DNA of 64,000 nt from Corythucha ciliata (Eukaryota; Arthropoda; Insecta; Hemiptera; Tingidae): positions 28,686,198-28,750,197 of the forward strand of contig CM075937.1 of the NCBI GenBank assembly GCA_038030265.1, written 5' to 3'. This document shows, piece by piece, positions 29,610 to 40,732 of the stretch (positions within the stretch are counted from its first letter, which is position 1; each line of letters opens with the position of its first letter). The position numbers and the translations under genes were made by a program. The notes beneath the pieces are model-generated. The model was not told where the DNA came from and did not search any database. It saw only the letters and a list, made by a program, of their open reading frames with translations.

Positions 29610-30015
29610 TGTTGAATCTTATTTCCAGGGGATCCTCAGGGTTTCGGTGTAACGGTGGTATCACTTGAACATCAATTATTCCGTTAGCCCATAGGCACTA
29701 TCTCCCAGCACAACGGCTCCAGGACAGACTGTTGACTTGACAACGTTATGGGCTACACCAACCCCGTGCATTCGAGCACCACCACCCAGCCAGTGTAGAG
29801 TCAGCAGGACTCGTTCTTTTGGTGATAGTGCCCATTGGTGATAGTGCCCAACTTAGATGAGTAGGTTTTTTCAGCTGTGGGCTTATAGCGTTGAGGACTA
29901 TTTCGATGGGAACCCTCCTGGTACCCGACGCGCTGCCACTCACGCCGTAATTAATGCGTTCGTTCAGCACCTGGAGACAAGGAGTTATGTCAATACTCAT
30001 GCAATTTTGAAATAC
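29610..30015. pseudogene. PIF/Harbinger transposase scraps in both orientations
   Basis: On the minus strand 29760-29640 reads VLGDSAYGLTE, the second-Asp motif of PIF/Harbinger ('L-G-D-S-A-Y-P-L'). On the plus strand 29815 onwards reads GDSAH, then GDSAQLR in a short tandem duplication, followed in another frame by NAFVQHLETRSYVN and AILKYSQW, which fits the 'N-x-x-x-S-x-T-R-x-x-V-E-x-x-x-G-x-L-K-x-R-W' stretch containing the third catalytic residue, here not conserved. The two pieces face away from each other. Both are heavily decayed; the assignment relies on short motifs. Confidence 0.4.
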
Positions 30016-30837
30016 TCACAATGGGCAAAACGTACTAACATTTTAGGATAAATGCATGTTGGTATTAGCAATCTCAGCGTCTGACATAACGGCTAGGGCC
30101 GAAGTGATGCAGGCGTGGTGGTGACTGTGAATGCATAAAAAGGATACATTGCTACATTATCTTTGTATTAATACTACTACAATTAATTACAAATGAGAAA
30201 GAGTCTGCAATAGTAGCGTTTAGCGTAGATTTTCTGATATTTTTTAGTCTCGTTACCTACATTTTTTGATCAATTAATACAGACAATCAAAAAGTCAAAA
30301 GTTCCTTAAACCGATTGTAACGTAGTTTTATTATACTTTTTTTTTATTTATTGACTTTATTTGGACATGGACATGGATTTTTTTGGCAAAAGAATAAAAC
30401 TGGGTAATATTCGACGATGGTTGCGCGAAAAATAACGTACATCACTCGACTATTAAGTGGTATTACCCGCTCGATTTTAATTAGCGACCTCGGCAAGCTT
30501 CGTCCGCCAAACAAAAAACTCGCAGATAATGCACCACTTACTAATCTTGTAATGTAATGTACTAAAATAAAAACTGAAATGGTGTTGGTTTTGTACACAT
30601 TTTATGAACTGGAATTTTGGACATTATTTGGGATAATATGGGTGTGGACATTATGGATATTTAGACGTAATGGTTTAGATATCGTTACTGGAAAGGCAAA
30701 GTATCGTAAGCGCCAATTTCGTCAATTTCAGTTTTTGGGTTTTTTAGATTCTATGGCACGTACATGTACATGAAACAACAACAGAATAAGCCAAAATGGG
30801 GTTAAAACAATTTTTTTTGGCTTTGAAATTTGGACGG
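30016..30837. other. No gene recognised
   Basis: A/T-rich. Open frames at 30344-30598 (minus) and 30579-30773 (plus) overlap and have no domain. Confidence 0.45.
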
Positions 30838-30960
30838 GAAAACGTAAGCGCCATCAAAAACATCGTATCCACCCTCTCAACCAAACGTAAACGACATGAG
30901 ACTCCCATTACTGTCGCTTACGATTAATTTCGTGGCGTTTACAATTTCCCTCAAAAATTA
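30838..30960. repeat. CGTAAGCG-containing dispersed repeat, copy 1
   Basis: GGGAAAACGTAAGCG..., ATCGTATCCACC and TCGCTTACGAT recur at 32.60-32.72 kb (GGGAAAACGTAAGCGACAG, ATCGTATCCACC, GATCGTAAGCGAC). Inverted CGTAAGCG/CGCTTACG words suggest an old short element. Confidence 0.5.
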
Positions 30961-32731
30961 CGTTTTATCGTTTTTTCGATATGAAATAGCTTTCTCTTGG
31001 TGCTATGACGTCAGTGTTTCGGAAGAAGATAGTGAGGGCCTTGAGTTGCGATCAAAAAAACGCCAGGTTCATGCGCACCTCAGCCCAAACGCAGACTTTT
31101 TGTGGTCGTTCTGGCCGGAGGTGCCATGTTTTTCATCCTTATTTCCCATTTTGGTCTTATTTTCTGTGTTGGCCGTGGCTTCCATGTCCTCAAGAGGCAA
31201 TGCAAGCCGCATTGGCCAACGTCCCAAAAACTCTCCTCTCGGCGAGGAACTGACCAAGACTCAGCCAATACTGAAGTGGCACCTAAGTTTCCACCTTTCC
31301 TCAAATAAGGTGTACAGTGGCTTCTAAGCTAAGCGATCAATCAGATGTCAGTTATCATCAATCATTTCGTCGAAGTTCCTCAAATGCAGAATAATCCATC
31401 TCGATTGTTGGGCTGGGCCGCGATTATGAATATGGCCCCCAGTGAAGTGATGCTGTGTTTTCCTGCTTTGGGGGCACGTCGTATTAGGAATTTGAAATAA
31501 TAACAAATAAATCCTCCCCTGTCGTATTAGATTAAAGAGTCCTCATTTTTTAATTGTCAAAACTTAATTAAATGTCTCTTCTCCCACTCTCACTTTTTCT
31601 GGAAGTCGAATTCTTTGTGACTTCTCACAAATTTATTTTCCCTTTAAATCTTTAAAACCATTTTTCATACGCCATTTTTCTAACGCCTTATCTTGCGTTA
31701 GAAAAACGCTCGTGTGCACCGAGCCTTATAGTGCAGTCAAAAAACTTTTTTATGAAAGGCTCCAAGCGGGTAAAACTCGTCCAGCCCGGAGACTTCGTTC
31801 AAAAATTTCATATTAAAGTAGAATACTAGATCCGACGAGTGCCGAGTTATTGCAGAGAAGGGGAAAATTTGTAAAAATGCCTAAATTTGAGATGTTTGAT
31901 AGAAATAGAATGGTGGTTCCTGACGTATTTGTGATTGCTGGTGATTGATTTGGTCGAATGAAAGCAAAATCAAGTCGATAGAGGGCCAATAATTTCCGCG
32001 TCATGTGAATTATAACTTGACAAGTTTCTAATGGACCCTGAGGGCCCAAATTTCCAGATGGTTCTAGGAACATCTGTTTAGAAAGTTAACTGAATTTACC
32101 ACTTCTTTCTGTCCATAAGAAACTTCTCGATCTATAGTATTAAAAATTCTTGTTTTCACCCATAAAGTTGCGACAGTTTTAAATTTGATGAAAATTTCAA
32201 TGGTAGACCGACGTTACTGTTATTTCTTACGTATTTTTCATTGTAGAATCTCACAAATCTCACTTAAGTCTTCTTGAGTTAAGACCAAAAGTGCACAATA
32301 AAACCTGGTTTTTGGGACTGAAATAGCAAGTCCTATCTTCTGGAGCTTGAAAAACATGTAAATTCTTGGATGAGATCAATGAAACTCATTCTGTCCGCGT
32401 ATTTATACAACAAAAATGCAACCAACACCAGGTCGCTATCATTGATAGCTTTCGATGCACGCCAAAATTGGTGACTTTACTCTTGTCATTTTTAAAATAG
32501 GGCGTGTAATGCGTTCAATTATGTTTTGTTTTTATGACTTGCCATAGTCCACATAACAACAAAACGACTATTTCTTTAAATTTTTAAATGAATTTAACCC
32601 TCCACGGGAAAACGTAAGCGACAGTGAGCTGATACAGTAAACGTAACCCCCTAAATCGTATCCACCAAATAACAGAAATTGTTTTCCCATGTTCGATCGT
32701 AAGCGACAAAACGATGTTTAAAAAAAATTTT
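30961..32731. other. No gene recognised; second copy of the CGTAAGCG repeat at its end
   Basis: The longest open frame of this part (30896-31327) overlaps three others on both strands without any domain and starts within the repeat, so I do not call it. 31.35-32.55 kb shows nothing. 32.60-32.72 kb is the CGTAAGCG repeat. Confidence 0.45.
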
Positions 32732-33800
32732 GCTCCGGCAGCTGGCGGTCGGAAAGAGTGCATTTCATTTTGTATATGGATACCCTAAGCCGTCCCAGAA
32801 GTAGTAATGTTGAGACCATGATTTGTTTCGTTAATGTTTGACCCTCCATCGTACTGTTTGCTGCCGGGTTTGTTTAAGCTGAACTTAATGGGAATCAAAG
32901 GCTACTTCAAAATGAAATCATCGTACCGAATATAATGCTTCTGGAATCAACTGGTGATTTCTAGTGATTTTTTTACCAGTTATTACCCATATTACCCCCC
33001 CCCCCTTCAACCAAGTCGACTGATTTAGCCCAATGCAATACCAAACGAGGTCGTATGACTACTGATTTCCGGGCCAAATCTTGTTCCGATAAATTAATTT
33101 CTTCGAGAGTTATCGTGCTAACAAGGCCACACACTTACTTGCACTCCGGGGGCACCAACCCCTCCACCTTGACTTTTTCAAAAAAGTCATCGGCAGAAAT
33201 GGCCATTGGAAGAAGAAGTAGAAAATATTTTTCCCTTTAAAATCAATCATTTTGACTCACACACAACGAGCTTTGTCGCATAGACTCCATAAACGCATTG
33301 CACAGAGCTTATGAACGGGCCATAATTTTCGATAAATCTCGACGGTAATCTAGGGCTTTTGTTAAATTGAATTTTTGAGCCGAATTCGGGAGCGCTAGGA
33401 TGAACTAGTGATTTTTAACGCTATTTTTACACTTCCATATTGGGGGGACCACCCTCTCCCCCTTGACTTTTTCAAAAAAATTAAAATAGGAATCGAAGGC
33501 TACTTTAAAATGGAGTATTCGTACCGAATATGACGCTTCTAGAATCAACTGGTGAATTGTAGTGATTTTTTGACCAGTTCAAGCCCAACTTTCCCACCGA
33601 TTTGGCTCAAATGCAATACCGACCGAGGCCTTACTACTACTGATTTTCGTGCCAAAGCGTGTTCCGCTAAATTATAAGAATTCCGGAGACCACTGAATTC
33701 GTGTTCTAGAGGTTTTGAAACATGAAAAAAACATGCCATGACCCATGCTCGCCACCTACACGGCGAGTCCAATATTGCATTTTCAAAATGAAATGCAGTA
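32732..33800 (+). repeat. Dispersed repeat B, copy 1
   Basis: Starts GCTCCGGCAGCTGGCGGTCG and ends near AAAATGAAATGCAGTAAAA. It contains two related internal units (TCAAAGGCTACTTCAAAATG / TCGAAGGCTACTTTAAAATG, each followed by CGTACCGAATAT...CAACTGGTGA and GCAATACC). Copies at 37.69-38.50 and 45.16-45.85 kb. An AGTGCATTTCATTTTG word near the left end is mirrored at the right end, suggesting a terminal inverted repeat. A MITE-D fragment (CATAGACTCCA...GAACGGGCC) is embedded at 33.28-33.32 kb. Confidence 0.75.
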
Positions 33801-33839
33801 AAAATTGACGTGATGTGTGCGGTTCTGTATTAGCGTTTT

Positions 33840-33956
33840 CCACTTGCACAAAATTCTGCTTTGGTGCAGTTCATTTCTCTACCCCTCGTTTATGTTAATG
33901 GAAAAGGCGGGTGGAAATGAAGAGCCCGTTGTAGATTTATAAGGAAATGGAAACTC
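33840..33956. repeat. Short inverted repeat (family C, copy 2)
   Basis: GTGCAGTTCATTTCTCTACCC and CGGGTGGAAATGAAGAGCCC, the arrangement seen at 15.67-15.77 kb. Confidence 0.5.
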
Positions 33957-34387
33957 AGTGAGTTTATTGCAATGATGATAAAAGAAAAAAAAATTCCACA
34001 CCTATGACCTTTTTTCTTGAGTTTCGTATAAAACTTAGCTGGTTACGAATCGAGAGACCATTGTTTCATCCTTCACCCCTCACACTCCTTTGGCGGTGCT
34101 ATCTTCTGGGCGATTTGGGAACTACAATTGAAGGAGCCTTACAGACCGGTGATTTTCAGCGCTCTCACTTGGGTCAAGGTGTTTTGATAGGTTTTGGAAA
34201 GTAGAGCCTTAACATGACACCACATTTTATTAACATGGTCCATCTTCAAATTCCCTCACAAGGTGCCCGTGGAACACAGGGGAGCCGAAATCTTTTATAG
34301 ACCTTAGAGAAGATGTCTCTGTGGAACTCAAATTCCTCGGGAATCTGCTGTCTTTGGATAGGAAATAAACCAATCACAACCGAACAA
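33957..34387. other. No gene recognised
   Basis: The frame 34004-34204 has no recognisable domain. Confidence 0.45.
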
Positions 34388-36535
34388 TTATTTTTGAAAT
34401 TCCGGATTTGAGGGGTTCACAAGAGTATTATTATTAAAATTTGGACTACTAGTGTTACCTTGATTAGAATCTATTAATTTACGCAAATCAGACAAGTAGG
34501 GAACCTCATCATCTTTGCAGTTGGCAGATTTTAAATTGTGAGAATTAATGCTATTCACCATTGTTGTCTTAAATGATGCTCGAGACTGTGAAGGGGACGG
34601 GTTTGTCATTCGATCCACAATTCTGACAAATGGCGCAAAAAAGGTATCAAGGAAGTCCTGGTTAAACCCTCCTAAATTTAGAAATTTAAAATTATACTCA
34701 CGTACGAGGTAATGCCACGTGGCTTTCATGGCCCTGATATTACCCATCCACTAATACATGGCGGGCGGACTTTCTGTTGTTTCTCGTTCAAGAAGTACAT
34801 ATCATTTAATTTTTCCTGCCGCGTCATTCCAGAAAGCGATATGAAGACTAGTGTTGGACAAACAGGAGAGTAGCGGTTTACCCCTAGACTTATCTTTAAA
34901 GTACACGGCGCAATTGAAACTATCGAATAAGTCGTTCATTATTCCAAGAAAGTTGGCAGTGCTACGAGTTTGTGGGGGAAGTTTGCCCAGGCCACACAGT
35001 ACGCTAATGCAAGTGGAGACTAAGCGACTAAGAACTTGAGCAGCTAATTTCACCTTCATCTTATTTCGTTGGCTGGGATTCAGATGCTCTACTGTCAGCT
35101 TGCTTGCCATATTGTAATAAAGTGAATCGGCATCAGGACAAAACGGGTGGACGGGGGGGGGGGTCGGAAAGACGTGTTTCCATTCGACGGGTTCTCCTTC
35201 TCCATGGTTTAACAAATTATTCCTAATAGATTTAAGAAGATGAGGGGTATCAACAAATGTGAAAATTTTGTGGCCGTCAACCATGAAAAAGAGAGGATTT
35301 GGTTCGTTTACTTTTGATTGTAAATGTTCCAGCCCCAACATTGATTGAACCTTGATCTGAAATGACGGCCAAGGGGATTAATCCAATAGAAAGTGATTTG
35401 TTCATGGCACCAGAAATAATTTCTGCTAATCTACAGCTCCGGCAATACTTTTAATCATTAGCACCAGTTCATGATTCGATAATTGGAAAGAACGCCACCT
35501 TTCGTTATTTAAAAAACCGCGTAGTCTTCAAAACCCTCGACTTCGTCATCGCTGAGTAAATAAGTTGAAAATTCCCTGATGCTCGTCTCATCAAGTCATC
35601 AACCATTGGCAAAGTTTTTGATTATCGCTTATGAATTTGTCAACTATTTGTTTAAGGCATTTCAAAATGTAGTCATTAAACCCCGGACTTAAGGGTAAAC
35701 TTTTCAACTATTTTGTTAATGTGCTCTTGGTTAGTGGGGAGGGACATTAACTTTCGAATGAAACTGTAGCATTTTGGACTTTTCTTGAAAATGGATTGGG
35801 CCAAAAGTTTACTATCGAGGCTCCACCTTTTGCATCTGGATTTATTTTTCAACTCGGTCTCGATTAACCCTATTAATGGTGCAGGAACTTTTTTTTTCGT
35901 AAGGGCATCAATAAAGTATTGATTTATTAGACTCAAACCGATTGTTAGCCTGCCTGACATCGTCTTTGGCTGTTTGCACTGGGATTTTATTTTAATAAAT
36001 GATTTACGAGTTTTCAGGCAGTGCTTATAGAGAACCCGTTCCCTGACCGTCATTTGAGACCTTGGGATCTCTAACTTCGTTAGTAATTTCTGTCGGGCAG
36101 AAATAGAAGTTCGGGAACGTGTGTTCATGGGTCTGGGATTTCGTGAAGGGAGCTGCGCAATACTTGCAGAGGAAGGCGGAGAAGTATTTGCGTATGGAAG
36201 TGGATCGGGACGTCCCAAATCCACTTTCATCGAAGTCAATGACTGAGGATTACTAGAGGGACACGTTAAAACTTCATGGGAGCTAACAGGGTGACTTCCA
36301 AAAGAAGAGGAAAAGAAGTTTCCAGAGGAACCGGTATCGGGTAGGAGATCGCAAGACGTAGGATTCATGAGTTTAGAACACGTGTGATCTAGTGATGTGT
36401 AGCCTGAAGAGCCTCCTGAAGAGCCTTGAAGAGTGCGAATGGCTGATTTCACGAGCCGTGTGGCAGAAGGCCCTACGAATAAAGATTTGGCGTCGAATGC
36501 AGACTACAAACTCGTGAATCTTGACGTAGTCCACG
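34388..36535 (-). pseudogene. P-element-like (THAP9-type) transposase, broken in the middle
   Basis: Minus strand, three frames. 36452-35676: a Ser-rich N-terminal region, then RERVLYKHCLKTRKSFIKIK and CKRWSLDSKLLAQSIFKKSP, SFIRKLMSLP, the P-type 'R-W-S-x-x-x-x-x-x-x-x-x-x-x-S-P-x-x-Y-x-x-x-R-x-x-x-x-L-P' pattern. 35675-35342 is decayed but retains DEVEGFEDYA and IPLAVISDQGS. 35341-34802: KIFTFVDTPHLLKSIRNNLL (second conserved Asp region), HLNPSQRNKMKVKLAAQVLS, NDLFDSFN. 34747-34388: FKFLNLGGFNQDFLDTFF and NPSPSQSRASF, the C-terminal part. No THAP finger was found upstream. The ~330 bp decayed stretch holds stops and shifts. Such proteins cut and paste P-like elements; this copy cannot. Confidence 0.8.
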
Positions 36536-36759
36536 ATAGTGACTAATGAATGTTATCCAAGCTTTCCGTCTGAAATAAAACAAAAGCGAGAAATTAATTT
36601 ACGAATGAAATGCACTAAATTGAAGCTTGTTGAAGTTGAATGCCAAGGATTATGCCTTGAAGAGTTCATAAATCCTGACATGAAAAGTTATTTTCTCTAC
36701 ACTTACCCTAGAATAACCCCTTTCCCGCTCGCTGAAGCCTCCTCCAGCGTTTAGAAATG

Positions 36760-36905
36760 GGCTACTTTCTCGCACATGGGCGAGAATATTACCCCAGTGC
36801 GAGAAAATATTAAATAATAGTATATTACGACATAAGGCCGGAACAGCAATCGTTCCGAACAAGGTTGAACGGTTCTTCCGGCCGTATGTCGTACGCTATT
36901 TAATA
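36760..36905. repeat. Inverted-repeat segment
   Basis: TATTACGACATAAGGCCGGAA and TTCCGGCCGTATGTCGTA flank about 30 bp; outside them TTAAATAATAGTA and GCTATTTAATATA pair partially. Confidence 0.6.
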
Positions 36906-36977
36906 TAATCGCCAACCTCTACGTTTTCTCTAGCACGTTTTTTCTTTTTTGTAGCTTTGAGCGTAGAGAATATGAAC

Positions 36978-37265
36978 CTAATTGTCGAGGATTTGTATTT
37001 TCTCCGATTGATTAGTTAACACATCTCTTTCACTATACTTATTAACTTTCTTTGTTCTACACCATTCGATGAATAGTTTATACTGCGAATCATACTTTTT
37101 CTTGAACTTCTCGGGCAGAAGACTCAGTGACTTGCCGAGCTTCATTTTTGATTTCTTGCGGCGTAGACAATGTTCTTCACACAAGAAAGATTCCTCGTCG
37201 GCCTCGTTTTGTTTCACCGCAGCGTTTGGATCCCAACTGTTTTTATTGTACTTTACCGAAATCAA
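36978..37265 (-). pseudogene. Crypton-like / SAM-recombinase N-terminal fragment
   Basis: The frame contains LPEKFKKKYDSQYKLFIEW and KYSERDVL. This resembles the N-terminal 'P-x-K-x-x-x-x-Y-x-x-x-Y-x-x-F-x-x-W-x-x-x-x-x-x-x-x-x-S-E-x-V-L' segment that precedes a tyrosine recombinase domain in Crypton-derived arthropod genes. The preceding Lys/Cys-rich piece (CEEHCLRRKKSKMKL) is not diagnostic. The recombinase core with its Arg-His-Arg-Tyr residues is absent, and the frame ends at a stop by 36978. If correct this is a truncated recombinase gene; the assignment rests on one short pattern. Confidence 0.35.
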
Positions 37266-37302
37266 AGAGGAAGAAATAATTCACTGAAGGAGGTACCACC
37301 CG

Positions 37303-37367
37303 AGGTGATTAGAATAAGGTGGGCTCACTTATGACTTAGAAGTGATCCCACCTTTTCTAATCACCTT
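37303..37367. repeat. Short perfect-stem hairpin
   Basis: AGGTGATTAGAATAAGGTGG pairs with CCACCTTTTCTAATCACCT across a ~25 bp loop; a good stem, function unknown. Confidence 0.6.
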
Positions 37368-37517
37368 AGGCGTCACCCATTGCCAGCCAATACAACTGTT
37401 TTTCTTTTGTTCTTCATCAAAAGGAATAGTATACTAGAGGAGACACCACCTCCTGGCAGTCTATAATCTTTCTCTTTTCTCAGGTCCCTCAACACGGAAA
37501 ACGGGGAACAATTCTTA

Positions 37518-37654
37518 AGGCCCGTTCACAAGCTCTATGTTTGTGTTGTGTGATGTCTATGCAACCTATAAAAATGCTTCATTTTTCGAGGGAATAAATT
37601 TGTTTGGCTGCATAGACTCCACAAAACGTAAACATAGAGCTTGTGAACGGGCCT
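37518..37654. mobile_element. MITE family D with TTA target duplication
   Basis: Terminal inverted repeats AGGCCCGTTCACAAGCTCTA with the same mirrored sequence at the right, both flanked by TTA (37515-37517 and 37655-37657). 137 bp. TTA target duplications indicate PIF/Harbinger-type mobilisation. Diverged relatives at 25.21-25.34 and 33.28-33.32 kb. Confidence 0.8.
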
Positions 37655-37686
37655 TTAAGACTACAAAAAAAAAAAAAAAAAAAATC

Positions 37687-38500
37687 GCTCCGGCAGCTGG
37701 CGGTCGGAAAGAGTGCATTTCATTTCGTACGCGAATACACTAAGCCGTCCCAGAAGTAATAATGTTGAGACCATGATTTGTTTCGTTAATGTTTGACCCT
37801 TCCTCGTACTGTTTGATGCCGGGTTTGTTTAAGCTGAACTTAATGGGAATCAAAGGCTACTTCAAAATGAAATCATCGTACCGAATATAATGCTTCTGGA
37901 ACCAACTGGTGATTTGTAGTGATTTTTTTACCAGTTCAAGCCATATTACCCCCCCCCCCTTCCAAGTCGACCGATTTGGCCCAAATGCAATACCAACCGA
38001 GGTCGTATGACTACTAATTTCCGGGCCAAATCTCGTTCCGATAAATTAATTTCTTCGAGAGTAATCGTGCTAACAAGACCACACACTTACTTCCACCCTG
38101 GGGGCACCACCCCCTCCTACTTGATTTTTTCGAAAAATTAAAATGGGAATCAAAGGCTAGTCTATCATGGAGTATACGTACCGAATATGACGCTTCTAGA
38201 TTCAACTGGTGATTTGTAGTGATTTTTTGACCATTTCAAGCCCTATCCACTACGACCGATTGGAATACGGGGACTTAAGACTACTGATTTTTGTGCAAAA
38301 GCGCGTTCCGCTAAATTAATTTCTTCGAGAGTTATCGTGCTAACAAGAAAACGGTCATATATATATATATAAATTCCGGAGACCACTGAATTCGTGATCT
38401 AGAGGTTCTGAAACATGAAAAAAACATGACATGACCCATGTTTGCCACCATCACGACGAGACCAATAGTGCATTTTCAGAATGAAATGCACTAAAATTGG
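37687..38500 (+). repeat. Dispersed repeat B, copy 2
   Basis: Close copy of 32.73-33.80 kb with an (AT)n run at 38.36 kb; preceded by a 20-base A run. Ends ATGCACTAAAAT. Confidence 0.8.
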
Positions 38501-38504
38501 CCTA

Positions 38505-38978
38505 TTGTTCTCTTCTTATTTCCTTCACTTCCAGGATTTCCGCAAACTCTACCCACAGGACATCGTTCATTCAAATCATCGTTGGAGATTTCAATCTGGA
38601 CCCTTGGATTTACAAACCAATTCAATATACAGAATTTCAATATACCTAACAATTCATATGCAGCCGTCACGCAGGAGAGTAAGCGTAGCCTACATCAAGA
38701 TTACCGGCAGTGAAACACGCGTTTGTAAAAAATACTTCATGGCACTTGATATTTGGATTACGACGGTAACTACCGTGAGAAATAATATTTTCGACGGAGC
38801 CCCTGAACGAGATAATCGTGGTAAACACAAGAATCACCACAAACTCCCGAATAGCGTTAGAGACGACTTCCGTAATCACATAAACTCCATTCCTAGGATA
38901 CCTTCTCACTATCTTAGAGCTATGGGCGGAAGTAATAAACACGGCAAAATACGTATTGAACTTGACCGCACCAAGTAG
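38505..38978 (+). pseudogene. Arthropod repeated-gene family ('RGKH' type), N-terminal half
   Basis: The frame reads VCKKYFMALDI, then APERDNRGKHKNHHKLP and VRDDFRNHINSIPRIPSHYL. I recognise the order 'V-C-x-x-x-F ... D-x-R-G-K-H ... V-x-x-H-I-x-S-x-P-x-x-x-S-H-Y' as a large uncharacterised protein family that is repeated in many arthropod genomes and behaves like a transposon gene. The part expected next ('Y-x-x-Y', 'F-D-L-Q', 'R-G-x-x-E-I') occurs about 2.5 kb downstream at 41.49-42.01 kb, after Penelope and copia fragments, so the two may be halves of one copy. Function unknown. The first ~60 codons of the frame are probably unrelated. Confidence 0.5.
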
Positions 38979-38984
38979 AATTCA

Positions 38985-39660
38985 TGATAAATCGCCTTTT
39001 GAGCGCCTTGAGAATACAGGACTAGCGATGGGCTGTCCTATTTCATCCCTCTGCACCGAGCTGTTTATGAACCAGTTTGAGAGAGGCTAATGGCTACGAA
39101 AAGAAAGACGACGATGCTCTTATTAAATAGAAAAATAGGCAAATGCTCATTAAGCGTGTCTTTCCCAGCTCGATCTCGGAGGTGTGGTCAGGCTGGATAG
39201 TTCTTCCGTTTATTGAAGGGATAACACAGGGTCTCCAGGGCATCCTGCAGTCCATGGTATACCGTGTGGCTTTCCGCAGCAGCAGAGTGTTAAAAGGCCA
39301 AATCAGCCGGGTAAGGACCGAACCTCCAATCGAGGATAAAAGTGGAGTTTATAGACTCGAATGTGGCAACTGTGGGGCAAGCTACTGCGGGCGTACGGCC
39401 AGAAAATTCAAGACACGGTGGAAAGAGCATCAAAGGAGAGTGGATTCGGCTTTCTTTGCGCACATAATTGGCATGTGGTCCGGACGGTCACATGGCGGAG
39501 GTTCTGTGCTGCGCTAGTCAGGGGTGGCTTCTTAACGCATGGAGAATCTATTCAGTTATTTCATTTACAGAGAGCTAAAGAGCTCGACATCCTGCCTGAA
39601 CGAGAGGTTCAAGTGTTCCCCCTCTCCAATGTTGTCCGTTTTGGATGATGTGCCCCGTGG
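38985..39660 (+). pseudogene. Penelope-like element: end of reverse transcriptase and GIY-YIG domain
   Basis: From 39019 the frame reads GLAMGCPISSLCTELFMNQF, the 'G-x-A-M-G-x-P-x-S-x-x-x-x-x-x-F-M' motif of Penelope-like reverse transcriptases. After stops and a shift, 39143 onwards gives SGVYRLECGNCGASYCGRTA and KFKTRWKEHQ, a GIY-YIG endonuclease (here V-Y ... Y-C-G-R-T-x-R-K-F-x-x-R-x-K-E-H). Then HGESIQLFHLQRAKELDILP, the usual C-terminal extension. GIY-YIG nicks the target for insertion. The 5' part of the reverse transcriptase is missing and there are stops, so the copy is inactive. It lies between the two halves of the 'RGKH' family gene. Confidence 0.75.
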
Positions 39661-39837
39661 GAGAAATAAAAAACTACCATTGCAGTCTGTCTTTGTTTTG
39701 TTTGTTCTAGCGGGCGAGGTTACCTACCTCTAATTTTTAATGTATTGACGTCCTATAGGTATTTATTTATTTTTATTTATTTTGTTTTTGTTGCACGTTT
39801 TTTATTAATTATACAGCTACCATTATTTTTTAAGTGT
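39661..39837. other. Penelope 3' tail / junction
   Basis: A/T-rich non-coding sequence between the Penelope coding end and the copia fragment. Confidence 0.4.
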
Positions 39838-39968
39838 TTACATCACTGACTCTCTGGTTCTCTACGTTGACAATGGATTAGTGGCAGCTACGGAACCAGA
39901 TGATTTAACGAAATTCATCAATAAACTCAAATCGGGATTCAAAATAACGGTGAAAGAAGCAAGTTATT

Positions 39969-40106
39969 AGAGAGATTTTGCAAACAGCTCCGCTAACGCT
40001 AAGGTTAACGCTATTCATATTTCAACCAACGAAATGTTTACTACCCTAGCAACGCGTACACAAAAATTCACTTTAGCGTTTACGGGACTGGTTGCAAAAT
40101 CTCTCT
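39969..40106. mobile_element. 138-bp inverted-repeat element in copia reverse transcriptase
   Basis: Ends AGAGAGATTTTGCAAAC and GTTGCAAAATCTCTCT are inverted, with further pairing of GCTAACGCTAA and TTAGCG. The flanks share ATT (TATT if one base more is counted). Removing the element with one flank copy rejoins the copia frame exactly, so boundaries are secure. Confidence 0.8.
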
Positions 40107-40732
40107 ATTTTCTCGGAATGGAAATGGAAAGGAATGAAGATGGATCAATCAGAGTTTCACAAACTGCGTACACTAGGAAGGTTCTGGATCGCTTCGACAT
40201 GAGCATGAAGAAAAGTGTGATCCGAAATTTCCCTATAAACAAGTTGTGGGAGCACTGATGTACCTCATGCTTGGGTCAAGGACAGATATCGCGTATGCTG
40301 TTGTTGTGGCATCACGGTCATTGGAGAACCCTTCTCCATTGGACTGCGTTCGTGTGAAGCACATTTTGAGATATCTCAAAGGAACACTTGGGAAAGGAAT
40401 CACCTATCGAAAAGCTACGAAGTCAGGTATCTTGGAAGGATACAGCCACGCCGATCTGGGAGGCGACAAACCTACAGGCAGGTCAACGACGGGAGTTATG
40501 TGCCTATATGTAGGAAGCGCAGTCACCTGGCTAAGTCAAAGACAAACTTCAGTGGCAATATCGACTACAGAGGCTGAAATACTTGAGGCAAGTGAGGGAG
40601 CACGGGAGCTTGTCTGGTTGAAACGACTATATGATGAGATTGTCCATTTGCAAGATATACCAGTACTTCACGTTGACAACGAGGCTGCGACAAAGCTAGC
40701 TTTAAATCTGAGTTCAAACTCGTCATTTTTTG

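Noticed and set aside
30896..31327. 143-codon open frame on the plus strand with several overlapping frames on both strands
   Set aside because: No recognisable domain, starts inside a dispersed repeat, and competing frames on both strands suggest base composition.
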